Numbered from the stretch's first letter, positions 37,401 to 47,635 are shown. The stretch is 51,737 nt of DNA from Mesostigma viride (GCA_009746045.1 RPFO01000080.1:5694476-5746212), one strand, 5' to 3'. Notes: generated from the sequence alone by a model not told the origin. Program-made: numbers and translations.

Positions 37401-40400
37401 TTCCAGCAAGAACGCTGCCGACACCTATCAAATGGCATTCCCGCGAACCAAAAATTGGCCTGTATCATCTTTAGGACGTATAAAATCAATTTACTGAGTT
37501 TGGTCAGAAAGTTCGAACGAAAACGTAAATGCCATGCGTGGGCGCAAGCCGCCATGGCCAGGTCGTCGTTTTCCGGAATGCACGTTGTACGTGAAAAAGT
37601 ACCCTGACCCCTTGTACTTTGACCGGCCAGAACACCTCTATAACTTTGTTAGAAGTATGCAAACCCTAGTACCATGCTGTGAGGAAAATTATAAACTTTC
37701 GATCTTCTCAGCTAAACTTTTCCTGATTCTCAATAGTTTTCGCGGCATTTGGTCCCCCGAGAAGGGGCCGACGTGTCGGCTGTAACTCAGTTTTAGGCGG
37801 AAAATCGGCAGCCAGACCATTTAGGGGTTAAGGCCGGCATGGTCCGAGATGTTCAAGCTCCCCAGCGCGGATTTCGTCAGGTCAACTACTGCCTCACGCT
37901 CAGATTCATTTGACCACTCGGACGGATCCAACTCCATGGTGATCAACTCGTCTGAGCAAGCGGCCGCCATGTCCTTCAGGGAGTCCGTCCGGAGAATGGA
38001 CATGGCTTCCTCGGCCGTTGGCGAACGATAGTATCCGAACCTCTGCACGGCACGGTCACTGTCGTCCCCCGTCAGTATTTTAATGTGGTAAGGAACCTTT
38101 TCACTCCTCTGCACCCATAAATTGTAGAGACCTGGATCACGGTCTGCCAGCACCTGCCACGCAAACCGGAAGATCGGCACGGCACATTTTGCTTTTGTCA
38201 GACTTGTGCCGGCCCCCACGAACCACGGCGCGAGCCCCCTACAATTCCGCACCGTCACCGTCCGGTGCCGCATGAGTTCCGGGAGTTGGCACAAGTTCTC
38301 CGTGGGGGCCCGTACTTGAGTCGCAATCGCGGACCCCCCCACGATGTCGACATCGTCTGGAACTAGGCGTATCTTCTGCCGCAGATGAAACGCCGCCTGT
38401 ATGGTGTCAGTTAGATTCTTGTCGTGCACTTGAGAGGACGGCGCTGGCTCCCAGGAGTCCAAAATGCTGGGCTTCGCATTTCCAGCACGTGTCGTCAGCA
38501 GCCCCTTCCTCTCAAAGGTCTTCACAATAACCGACCATAAGTCGGTGCCCGGTGCTCGTTGGCGCCAGTCCTCAAAAAATGTTGTGAGATGCGCCACCGC
38601 ACAGTTATGTTCAATCTTGTAAGCCCACTTCTCCCGCTCTTCCTCCGTTCTCGGCCTGGACGGACGCCCCTGATCACATGCAAAAAACATACAGATAGCC
38701 GGAAGGTCAGTACTATGTTCCAACGGCCGTCGCCGGAAAAATAACACCCTAATTTCCAGGTTTCAACGGCCGTTGGCGCATGAAAATCACACCCTAATTT
38801 CCAGGTTCCAACGGCCGTTGGCGCATGAAAATCACACCCTAATTTACAGGTTCCAACGGCCGTTGGCGCATGAAAATCACACCCTAATTTACAGGTTCCA
38901 ACGGCCGTTGGCGCATGAAAATCACACCCTAATTTCCAGGTTCCAACGGCCGTTGGCGACAGAAAATCACACCCTAATTTCCAGGTTCCAACGGCCGTTG
39001 GCGCGAGAAAAATGACATCCTATTTTCCAGGTTCCAACGGCCGTTGGCGCGAGAAAAATCACACCCTATTTTCCAGGTTCCAACGGCCGTTGGCGCATGA
39101 AAATCACACCCTAATTTCCAGTTTCCAACGGCCGTTGGCGCGAGAAAAATGACACCTTCATTTCCAGGTTCCAACGGCCGTTGGCGACAGAAAAATAACA
39201 CCCTAATTTCCAGGTTCCAACGGCCGTTGGCGCATGAAAATCACACCCTAATTTTAAGGTTCCGACGGCCGTTGGCGCATGAAAATCACACCCTAATTTA
39301 CGGGTTCCAACGGCCGTTGGCGCATGAAAATCACACCCTAATTTCAAGGTTCCGACGGCCGTTGGGCAAAAAAAAAATAACACCCTAATTTCCAAATTGC
39401 AACGGCCGTTGGCGCAAGAAAATCAAGCAAGAAAAGGACAAGGACAAGGACAAGGACAAGGACAAGGACAAGGACAAGGACAAGGACAAGGACAAGGACA
39501 AGGACGAGGACAAGGACAAGGACAAGGACAAGGACGAGGACAAGGACAAGGACAAGGCAAGGACAAGGACAAGGACAAGGACAAGGACAAGGACAAGGAC
39601 AAGGACAAGGACAAGGACAAGGACAAGGACAAGGACAAGGACAAGGACAAGGACAAGGACAAGGACAAGGACAAGGACAAGGACAAGGACAAGGACAAGG
39701 ACAAGGACAAGGCAAGGGCAAGGACAAGGACAAGGACAAGGACAAGGACAAGGACAAGGACAAGGACAAGGACAAGGACAAGGACAAGGACAAGGACAAG
39801 GACAAGGACAAGGACAAGGACGAGGACGAGGACAAGGACAAGGACAAGGACAAGGACAAGGACGAGGACGAGGACGAGGACAAGCACAAGGACAAGGACA
39901 AGGACAAGGACGAGGACAAGGACGAGGATAAGGACAAGGACAAGGACAAGGACAAGGACAAGGACAAGGACAAGGACAAGGACAAGGACAAGGACAAGGA
40001 CAAGGACAAGGACAAGGACAAGGACAAGGACAAGGACAAGGAAAGGACAAGGACAAGGACAAGGACAAGGACAAGGACGAGGACAAGGACGAGGACAAGC
40101 ACAAGGACAAGGACAAGGACAAGGACAAGGACAAGGACAACGTGCTGGCACAAGGACAAGGACAAGGACAAGGACAAGGACAAGGACAAGGACAAGGACA
40201 AGGACAAGGACAAGGACAAGGACAAGGACAAGGACAAGGACAAGGACAAGGACAAGGACGAGGACAAGGACGAGGACAAGGACAAGGACAAGGACAAGGA
40301 CAAGGACAAGGACAAGGACAAGGACAAGGACAAGGACAAGGACAAGGACAAGGACAAGGACAAGGACAAGGACAAGGACAAGGACAAGGCCAACGACAAG

Positions 40401-40402
40401 GC

Positions 40403-40433
<31 letters not shown>

Positions 40434-43400
40434 AAGGACAAGGACAAGGACAAGGACGAGGACGAGGACGAGGACAAGGACAAGGACAAGGACAAGGACA
40501 AGGACAAGGACAAGGCAAGGACAAGGACAAGGACAAGGACAAGGACAAGGACAAGGACAAGGACGAGGACGAGGACGAGGACAAGGACAAGGACAAGGAC
40601 AAGGACAAGGACAAGGACAAGGACAAGGACAAGGACAAGGACAAGGACAAGGACAAGGCAAGGACAAGGACAAGGACAAGGACAAGGACAAGGACAAGGA
40701 CAAGGACAAGGACGAGGACGAGGACGAGGACAAGGACAAGGACAAGGACAAGGACAAGGACAAGGACAACGTGCTGGCACAAGGACAAGGACAAGGACAA
40801 GGACAAGGACAAGGACAAGGACAAGGACAACGACAAGGCCGAGGCGAGGACGAGGACGAGGACGAGGACAAGGACAAGGACAAGGACAAGGACGAGGACG
40901 AGGACGAGGACAAGGACAAGGACAAGGACAAGGACAAGGACAAGGACAAGGCAAGGACAAGGACAAGGACAAGGACAAGGACAAGGACAAGGACAAGGAC
41001 GAGGACGAGGACGAGGACAAGGACAAGGACAAGGACAAGGACAAGGACAAGGACAAGGACAAGGACAAGGACAAGGACAAGGCAAGGACAAGGACAAGGA
41101 CAAGGACAAGGACAAGGACAAGGACAAGGACAAGGACGAGGACGAGGACGAGGACAAGGACAAGGACAAGGACAAGGACAAGGACAAGGACAACGTGCTG
41201 GCACAAGGACAAGGACAAGGACAAGGACAAGGACAAGGACAAGGACAAGGACAAGGACAAGGACAAGGACAAGGACAAGGACGAGGACAAGGACGAGGAC
41301 AAGGACAAGGACAAGGACAAGGACAAGGACAAGGACAAGGACAAGGACAAGGACAAGGACAAGGACAAGGACAAGGACAAGGACAAGGACAAGGACAAGG
41401 ACAACGTGCTGGCACAAGGACAAGGACAAGGACAAGGACAAGGACAAGGACAAGGACAAGGACAAGGACAAGGACAAGGACAAGGACAAGGACAAGGACA
41501 AGGACAAGGACAAGGACAAGGACAAGGACAAGGACAAGGACAAGGACAAGGACAAGGACAAGGACAAGGACAAGGACAAGGACAAGGACAAGGACAAGGA
41601 CAAGGACAAGGACAAGGACAAGGACAAGGACAAGGACAAGGACAAGGACAAGGACAAGGACAAGGACAAGGACAAGGACAAGGACAAGGACAAGGACAAG
41701 GACAAGGACAAGGACAAGGACAAGGACAAGGACAAGGACAAGGACAAGGACAAGGACAAGGACAAGGACAAGGACAAGGACAAGGACAAGGACAAGGACA
41801 AGGACAAGGACAAGGACAAGGACAAGGACAAGGACAAGGACAAGGACAAGGACAAGGACAAGGACAAGGACGAGGACGAGGACGAGGACAAGGACAAGGA
41901 CAAGGACAAGGACAAGGACGAGGACGGACAAGGACAAGGACAAGGACAAGGACAAGGACAAGGACAAGGACAAGGACAAGGACAAGGACAAGGACAAGGA
42001 CAAGGACAAGGACAAGGACGAGGACGAGGACGAGGACAAGGACAAGGACAAGGACAAGGACAAGGACAAGGACAAGGACAAGGACAAGGACAAGGACAAG
42101 GACAAGGACAAGGACAAGGACAAGGACAAGGACAAGGCCAAGGACGAGGACGAGGACGAGGACGAGGACAAGGACAAGGACAAGGACAAGGACGAGGACG
42201 AGGACGAGGACAAGGACAAGGACAAGGACAAGGACAAGGACAAGGACAAGGACAAGGGCAAGGACAAGGACAAGGACAAGGACAAGGACAAGGACAAGGA
42301 CGAGGACGAGGACGAGGACAAGGACAAGGACAAGGACAAGGACAAGGACAAGGACAAGGACAAGGACAAGGACAAGGACAAGGGCAAGGACAAGGACAAG
42401 GACAAGGACAAGGACAAGGACAAGGACAAGGACAAGGACGAGGACGAGGACGAGGACAAGGACAAGGACAAGGACAAGGACAAGGACAAGGACAACGTGC
42501 TGGCACAAGGACAAGGACAAGGACAAGGACAAGGACAAGGACAAGGACAAGGACAAGGACAAGGACAAGGACAAGGACAAGGACAAGGACAAGGACAAGG
42601 ACAAGGACAAGGACGAGGACAAGGACAAGGACAAGGACAAGGACGAGGACAAGGACAAGGACAAGGCAAGGACAAGGACAAGGACAAGGACAAGGACAAG
42701 GACAAGGACAAGGACAAGGACAAGGACAAGGACAAGGACAAGGACAAGGACAAGGACAAGGACAAGGACAAGGACAAGGACAAGGACAAGGACAAGGACA
42801 AGGACAAGGACAAGGACAAGGACAAGGACAAGGACAAGGACAAGGACAAGGACAAGGACAAGGACAAGGACAAGGACAAGGACAAGGACAAGGACAAGGA
42901 CAAGGACAAGGACAAGGACAAGGACAAGGACAAGGACAAGGACAAGGACAAGGACAAGGACAAGGACAAGGACAAGGACAAGGACAAGGACAAGGACAAG
43001 GACAAGGACAAGGACAAGGACAAGGACAAGGACAAGGACAAGTGCTGGACAAGGACAAGGACAAGGACAAGGACAAGGACAAGGACAAGGACAAGGACAA
43101 GGACAAGGACAAGGACAAGGACAAGGACAAGGACAAGGACAAGGACAAGGACAAGGACAAGGACAAGGACAAGGACAAGGACAAGGACAAGGACAAGGAC
43201 AAGGACAAGGACAAGGACAAGGACAAGGACAAGGACAAGGACAAGGACAAGGACAAGGACAAGGACAAGGACAAGGACAAGGACAAGGACAAGGACAAGG
43301 ACAAGGACAAGGACAAGGACAAGGACAAGGACAAGGACAAGGACAAGGACAAGGACAAGGACAAGGACAAGGACAAGGACAAGGACAAGGACAAGGACAA

Positions 43401-44154
43401 GGACAAGGACAAGGACAAGGACAAGGACAAGGACAAGGACAAGGACAAGGACAAGGACAAGTGCTGGACAAGGACAAGGACAAGGACAAGGACAAGGACA
43501 AGGACAAGGACAAGGACAAGGACAAGGACAAGGACAAGGACAAGGACAAGGACAAGGACAAGGACAAGGACAAGGACAAGGACAAGGACAAGGACAAGGA
43601 CAAGGACAAGGACAAGGACAAGGACAAGGACAAGGACAAGGACAAGGACAAGGACAAGGACAAGGACAAGGACAAGGACAAGGACAAGGACAAGGACAAG
43701 GACAAGGACAAGGACAAGGACAAGGACAAGGACAAGGACAAGGACAAGGACAAGGACAAGGACAAGGACAAGGACAAGGACAAGGACAAGGACAAGGACA
43801 AGGACAAGGACAAGGATGGCGCAAGAAAATCACATCCTTGTGCGTAACACCTACCCGGACAGCTGGCAGTGTGTGGTGGGTTGCTTTTCCAGTTGCTGCC
43901 GTCGCGGCATCGGAACCCGATGACCCAGAAGCCGCCGATTTCCTCCGCTCCTTCGCCGCCTTTGCTGCATGAGCGCCGCGCGCCTGTTGCCCCGACGATG
44001 GTGCGGGGGGAGGGGGCATTTGCTGTGCTGCCGCTGCAGCTTCCGACGGCGCGGAAGGGCCGGCGGCGGGAGGGGGCAACACCGGTGGCGGCGGAGAGCC
44101 CGGCGGCGGGGGCGCCGGCGGAGGGGAACGCGGGTGGTTGTGCGTACAAGCACG
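30654..44154 (-). CDS. Very large multi-exon gene of unknown function
   Basis: Exons 44154-43855, 38669-37832 joined to 34932-34616 (see the insertion at 34933-37827), 33998-31590 and 31470-30654 splice in matching phases (0, 0, 1). Together they give at least 1,560 codons, if the two 9-G tracts at 33520 and 31254 are read as 10 G. Order: Pro/Ala-rich start; a large globular part of about 385 codons with QFAVLDGNHYTQML, which faintly recalls the DGNHR motif of ParB-like nucleases; a second globular part; an Arg-Gly repeat; an acidic stretch (DESEEEPPKDD); and a basic C-terminus ending KKRLLVGS. I do not recognise the family. Exons upstream of 44154 are likely. Confidence 0.6.
31590..33998 (-). 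CDS. Large gene, exon with Arg-Gly repeat
   Basis: The acceptor CATGCAG leads into GREAHRRVALIGGGLNAED. The frame hits TAG at 33492 unless the tract at 33520-33528 gains one G. With ten G it runs on through GIKQEGWRSLARFRFWPSI and MATVKAKHVPPQCLYDLTYM, which is clearly protein-like. The ATG at 33465 could alternatively start a separate gene. The exon ends at AAGG|GTAAGT in phase 1, matching the next acceptor. Basic KKKRRKRA near 32360 is a likely nuclear signal. Confidence 0.6.
31850..32195 (-). repeat. Coding minisatellite, VEGRRGGR units
   Basis: 24-bp G-rich units on the minus strand encode VEGRRGGR or KGRRGGRV variants, about 14 times. The frame is kept throughout, giving an RGG-like disordered segment typical of RNA-binding or phase-separating proteins. 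Confidence 0.75.
34129..34570. repeat. Palindrome array 1, ten 46-bp units, intronic
   Basis: Ten units at an exact 46-bp spacing. Each contains CCAACGGCCGTTGG, then CGCAAGAAAAATCACACCCT and AATTTCCAGGTT. It lies between the donor at 34615 and the acceptor at 33999 of the large gene. Confidence 0.95.
34616..34932 (-). CDS. Large gene, exon half distal to the TTAA insertion
   Basis: Continues the frame of 37832-38669 through the shared TTAA: DHAG-LKG-KFRDQTPC, then FVQFAVLDGNHYTQMLKSVI. It ends at CAAAAG|GTAAAT. The two halves with one TTAA total 1,155 bases, exactly 385 codons. Confidence 0.7.
34929..34932. repeat. TTAA target site, left
   Basis: TTAA directly before CCCCTAAATGG; partner at 37828-37831. 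Confidence 0.75.
35895..37010 (-). pseudogene. Retroelement C-terminal relic: zinc finger and PD-(D/E)XK-like nuclease
   Basis: Minus-strand pieces in three frames read as one protein. First comes a helical part (WIALFADLNAQGRAWLFSLS), then SAYLRALPMAPPFALAPSHY and a CGSCGQPLDPTGTHYLAC finger. HRPDIVVLDFEG follows, then SVARPLALSHVAGASLTAGY and a long helical end (MADIMLRRTRADFAVQQGY). A C..C..H..C finger followed by PD..D resembles the restriction-like nuclease tail found behind the RT in some eukaryotic retroelements. Frameshifts lie near 36435 and 36265. It sits inside the TTAA element. Confidence 0.5.
37020..37815. other. Right part of the TTAA element, no gene recognised
   Basis: Short open frames only, none with recognisable motifs. 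Confidence 0.4.
37828..37831. repeat. TTAA target site, right
   Basis: Partner of 34929-34932. Confidence 0.75.
37832..38669 (-). CDS. Large gene, exon half proximal to the TTAA insertion
   Basis: The acceptor TGTGATCAG precedes GRPSRPRTEEEREKWAYKIE, phase 0. The continuous globular-looking frame includes AHLTTFFEDWRQRAPGTDLW, VRNCRGLAPWFVGAG and MELDPSEWSNESEREAVVDL. It would stop three codons inside the TTAA insertion. Confidence 0.7.
38716..39420. repeat. Palindrome array 2, about 16 units of 45-46 bp, intronic
   Basis: Same unit as array 1, mostly with CGCATGAAAATCACACCC after the palindrome; a few units read CGACGGCCGTTGG. It lies in the intron between 43854 and 38670 of the large gene. 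Confidence 0.95.
39435..43816. repeat. 4.4-kb (GGACAA)n satellite with higher-order structure
   Basis: More than 700 GGACAA hexamers with clustered GGACGA variants. Spacers of AACGTGCTGGCACAA recur near 40139, 40769, 41192, 41403 and 42493, and AAGTGCTGGAC near 43040 and 43460. It lies within one unit of palindrome array 2, as TGGCGCAAGAAAATCA occurs on both edges. One strand is almost all purine plus C. Because no frame can contain a stop, it creates meaningless open frames over 1,000 codons in several frames. Confidence 0.97.
43855..44154 (-). CDS. Large gene, Pro/Ala-rich upstream exon
   Basis: 100 codons between acceptor GTGTCACAG and donor CCGG|GTAGGT, both phase 0. Pro-rich (HPRSPPPAPPPPGSPPPPVL), then Ala/Gln-rich, then basic (AAKAAKERRKSAAS). 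The frame was chosen because it is the one in phase with the next exon; another frame is also open. Confidence 0.5.
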
Positions 44155-44246
44155 CTGTGACACGCAGACGACAAAGAAGAAATCCGCCGAATATGTTAGC
44201 AAGCGGTGCGGTGCAGCACACACACCTGACAAAGCTAATAGGTCAA

Positions 44247-44650
44247 CCCTTAAAACCGTGTCCAACTGCCCGCTATAAAAACCGGGCAATGGTCACTTTC
44301 CATGATAATGTCCACAAACCAACCTAATAGTTAGTTATGGTCCATTATAGGACACAAGCACACACATATATTCACCACCTTGGGGGTCATGTCATTGGTC
44401 ATATTGCAATGTCCTATGGGTGCCAAATATAGCACCCCCTGACAGAAAGGAAGCTAGTAAAGGGCTCATGAACACCAAGGTTGCATGTGGAGGAGCAGGG
44501 ACCCAGCTGCAAGCTCTAACAATAAATGCCCACTACAAATAGCGGACAGTTTGGTTTGTGACACCTGCTAGCATTACAAAGCTCAATTCTCATCCCGTAG
44601 CAACAAAAATGTAATGTCCGCTGTAAATATCACTCAAAACGGCTAAAGGG
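44247..44650. mobile_element. Probable TTAA-type MITE, 404 bp
   Basis: The left end CCCTTAAAACCGTG and right end (reverse complement CCCTTTAGCCGTTTTG) are imperfect inverted repeats. The right flank is TTAA and the left flank TCAA, which could be a mutated TTAA. The interior holds facing copies of CCGCTATAAAAACCGG-like motifs. It lies between candidate upstream exons of the large gene. Confidence 0.4.
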
Positions 44651-44811
44651 TTAAAACGAAGTTGTAGTTGTTTTGCGGCATCAAGTTTCAAAGTACGTAC
44701 TGGGATACCCTTCGCCAGCCTGCTTGGCATCCAGGATAAGATCTTGGAACCAGTAAGGGGGCTTCGCTTGCTGCGGCAGATGGTGCAATCCATTGTGATC
44801 TGCGCGCAAAA
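44651..44811 (-). CDS. Possible upstream exon of the large gene
   Basis: An acceptor-like GCGCGCAG is followed by ATCACAATGGATTGC. Two frames are open: MDCTICRSKRSPLTGSKILS..KLDAAKQLQLRF, and LPQQAKPPYWFQDLILDAKQ. I cannot decide between them or fix the donor. Confidence 0.3.
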
Positions 44812-45236
44812 CATACACAAACAACCAAACCCTCATAGGTTGAGCAATCCACAAAATCATGCCATTACTGTAACAACATGGGCAAAGCATACACAAACGA
44901 ACAACCATCATAGATTGAGCTAACAATCCAGAAAATCATGCCATTACTGTAACAACATGGGCAAAGCATACACAAACGAACAACCATCATAGATTGAGCT
45001 AGCAATCCACAACATTATGCCATTACTGTAACAACATGGGCAAAGCATACACAAACGAACAACCATCATAGATTGAGCTAGCAATCCACAACATCATGCC
45101 ATTACTGTAACAACATGGGCAAAGCATACACAAACGAACAACCATCATAGATAGAGCAATCCACAACATCATGCCATTAATGTAATAACATGGGCAAAAC
45201 ATACACAAACAAATAGCCATGATAGGGCATTAAGAG
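44812..45236. repeat. 79-bp tandem repeat, about five copies
   Basis: Units contain GTAACAACATGGGCAAAGCA, TACACAAACGAACAACCATC and ATGCCATTACT, with the last copies shorter. Confidence 0.9.
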
Positions 45237-45339
45237 AATAGCCATGATTGGGGCAATAAGAGAATTTTTTTGTTCAATTCAATGATCACAATTTATGCAC
45301 ACAGTCGATGCATTCATAAATGAGGCAGGTTCTTCCGAA

Positions 45340-45812
45340 AATTGGCTCCGTCGTAGAGTGTCAACGGCCAACTTGCAAACACGCACGTTACATGATATAC
45401 ATCCTAGTCATTATGGTCCTATACAAACGCCAGAAGGGCCGAATACCGGTTTAATTGGATCTTTAGCTACGCATAGTAAAGTAAATGAATATGTTTTCTT
45501 GTCCTTTTTATACATTACAAAAAAATCAAGTAATTAAAAGTGAAATACCTATTTTTATACCTCCACATCAACAAGATCAATTTAAATTCGCCCCAGAATA
45601 TTTATTACTTTCTTGTTACTCTAGTGTTGAAAATAATTATGTTCATGTGCGATATAAACCAGAATTTAGTAGTAAAGCAGAAGAAGTCGATTATTTGGGG
45701 ATTTCTCCAACGCAAGCTTCAATAGCTACTTCATTTATTCCCTTGGTGGAACATGATGATGCAATCCGAGCATTAATGGGTTGTAATATGCAAAGACAAG
45801 CAGTTCCATGAC
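45340..45812 (+). pseudogene. rpoB: Plastid rpoB fragment in nuclear DNA (NUPT)
   Basis: AT-rich DNA encodes plastid RNA polymerase beta-subunit motifs. [33 protein letters not shown] and, in the next frame, [10 protein letters not shown] are followed by [40 protein letters not shown] and [13 protein letters not shown]. Between HYG and PIQTPEGPN the usual R-x-C is missing, an in-frame deletion. A one-base shift near 45495 breaks the frame. It stops abruptly at 45811. It cannot be a working gene. Confidence 0.85.
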
Positions 45813-46047
45813 ACCAAGGTTGAGACTTACATGCATGGGACAAGAAAAACCTCGTTGCAAGGGTTGAAACAATAACGAAATTGTATGACCACAGACACAT
45901 AAAATGGAAGGCTTGCTCAGTATTATTATTTACCCATCAATCAATTTTAAAGGCAAGGAAATGTTGAAATACGGAAGACCGTCCCAAGTTCGCCAGCATT
46001 AACAAAAGCATTTCTGTGACAAGAACAGTGGGCGACCATTCCCATTA

Positions 46048-46836
46048 TTATCTTTTCCTCTTTTGTTTCTTCCCCTTCCCGGACTCGCATGCATAAGCGA
46101 CGTCCGCCATCCCCAAACGATGCAAAATTTTGTTGGAGCTCTGCATCTTCTCCAACAGTTCTTGATCCGATTCCTCCTTTGCACGACGCGCTTCCTCTGC
46201 CTTCGCCTTTGCGGCCTCCACATCTGCATCTATATCCGCCTTCACCACCATCCTGATCAAACGGTCCCGCTCCTCAGGCCTCGGGAGCGTCGGCAGTCCC
46301 ACCGGCTCTGCGGCAAGAAGAGCCTCCAAAATATCCTTGTGCAGTCTTTGTGCTTCCACAAATCCACTATTCTTCATCAAGGTGTACGCGCATTCACGCG
46401 CCACACCCTGCAAGGAATCCCCCATGGTAACGTTAAGCCCATGAGCAAACCCGTACGCGCTGTCCCCCTCTGCAAAAATCTCGAGTCCCTGCCTGTCGAG
46501 GCGCACCAGCTCAACTTTCCGTTCCCCAGTGTGCGTTGCCGTGAAGTGGAGGACCGAGCGTGTCATTCCGGTCTTCCCCATCAACATCTGCAAACTTGCT
46601 ACGTATGCGATCCCACGAGCGCACACGTCCTCCAACTTCTCGGCAAAAGGTAGATGTGTCTTGCAATACACATCCAATCCCTCCAGTGGTCTATCACATC
46701 TAAGAAATCCACACCCCCCGTATGGATCCTTGGCATTTTGGTACTCGAGGTCGTGCGCTTGCAGGAACTTGTAATGTTCCGCGCACAGTCCCTCGACCCT
46801 TACGGGCTCCGTACAGATTTTGCATTTCGTTGCCAT
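46048..46836 (-). CDS. Cys/His-rich nuclear protein of the cluster
   Basis: ATG 46836 (directly after CAG) starts MATKCKICTEPVRVEGLCAEH, a C..C..C..H finger. A second finger follows (GCGFLRCDRPLEG..YCKTH, near residues 40-65). The middle is globular (SVLHFTATHTGERKVELVRL). A charged coiled coil comes next (DADVEAAKAKAEEARRAKEE) and a basic KKQKRKR end, likely a nuclear signal. The CX3CX8-10CX2H pattern recurs in the next two larger genes to the right, so this is a local family. An in-frame ATG further upstream at 46860 is possible. Function unknown. Confidence 0.6.
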   Translation of the reverse strand: MATKCKICTEPVRVEGLCAEHYKFLQAHDLEYQNAKDPYGGCGFLRCDRPLEGLDVYCKTHLPFAEKLEDVCARGIAYVASLQMLMGKTGMTRSVLHFTATHTGERKVELVRLDRQGLEIFAEGDSAYGFAHGLNVTMGDSLQGVARECAYTLMKNSGFVEAQRLHKDILEALLAAEPVGLPTLPRPEERDRLIRMVVKADIDADVEAAKAKAEEARRAKEESDQELLEKMQSSNKILHRLGMADVAYACESGKGKKQKRKR

Positions 46837-47062
46837 CTGCGCAATTGCCATGAGTCCCATACAGCAGCCATTGTATAACAGGGGCAATAAGGACCGTCAG
46901 AACCCCCTCTGGCGTCTTTCTCACACAATTCTCAATCTAGTCTTTTTGTGCAATAATTGTTGGTTCAAAGAAGGTCCGTTCAAAGAAGTTTTATGAGACA
47001 AAATAAATTAGTTTCAATTACACGCATCAGATTAATCAAATCATATTTTCTCCCTCTCTTTC

Positions 47063-47635
47063 TTACTGAGCAATTCTGTCCATCCTGCCCCTCTTTGCCG
47101 GCTTCTCATCAATCTCCTCATCAAAATCACACACACGTCTAATCTGCTGTCTAATCTGCTCTACCAACCCCCCCTTGCGCATCAGGTCTTTCACCTCCCC
47201 CTTCAAGAGCGCTGTCACGAGTCGCGCGCACTCGTACGCGGACTCCGTGGCCATGTCCCTTCCCATATCATGCCACACTTTGGCCGTTGGACAGTCGGGA
47301 TGGTCTCCCATGTAAGCCCACACATGCCTTGGCGGCTTGTCCTCTCCGCCTATCCCCTCTCCAGGTCGCATCTGTCCCACCTCCTCTATCACCCACTCTG
47401 CATCACGCAGCATGAATCGAGGCTTCTTGTCAACATAGTACAAGACCAAAACCATGTTGTTGGGCCAAGGCTTCCACTTTTTCGTCACGATGTGACGGTC
47501 AATCGTCATCAGCCCGCTCTCGATTTCGGCAAACAACGCCCCCCATACGTCAGAATGCTTGGGACAGAACCACTCGCTGTCCGTCGGCATTCCTTCCCAT
47601 TGACAATCCGGATGTTCGCATCGAATGTGGTCCAT
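47063..47635 (-). CDS. Cys/His-rich protein of the cluster
   Basis: ATG 47635 follows CACAG. One finger starts the protein (CEHPDCQWEGMPTDSEWFCP then KH). A globular part follows (MVLVLYYVDKKPRFMLRDAE, HVWAYMGDHPDCPTAKVWHD), then an Arg/Asp/Glu-rich end (KPAKRGRMDRIAQ). A CCAACGGCCGTTG palindrome lies about 60 bp upstream at 47689-47702. Function unknown; likely zinc-binding. Confidence 0.6.
   Translation of the reverse strand: MDHIRCEHPDCQWEGMPTDSEWFCPKHSDVWGALFAEIESGLMTIDRHIVTKKWKPWPNNMVLVLYYVDKKPRFMLRDAEWVIEEVGQMRPGEGIGGEDKPPRHVWAYMGDHPDCPTAKVWHDMGRDMATESAYECARLVTALLKGEVKDLMRKGGLVEQIRQQIRRVCDFDEEIDEKPAKRGRMDRIAQ

Larger units (their letters stand above)
34933..37827. mobile_element. piggyBac-like non-autonomous element inserted in an exon
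   Basis: The ends CCCCTAAATGG and CCATTTAGGGG are perfect 11-bp inverted repeats, flanked by TTAA on both sides. Short inner similarity (CTGCCGAT) follows. TTAA target choice and CCC-starting ends are the mark of the piggyBac superfamily. No piggyBac transposase was seen; the cargo is a broken retroelement tail at 35895-37010 and unassigned sequence. Removing the element with one TTAA restores an uninterrupted host reading frame. Confidence 0.75.

Noticed and set aside
34246-39395. Open frames reading FLAPTAVGTWKLG or QRPLAHENHTLI repeats
   Set aside because: Translations of the palindrome arrays, which sit between good donor and acceptor sites of the large gene.
39385-44289. Open frames of 800 to 1,600 codons on both strands (KDKD, GQGQ, RTRT, SLSL, PCPC, LVLV)
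   Set aside because: They arise because the GGACAA hexamer contains no stop in any of the frames. No start, splice or non-repetitive domain supports them.
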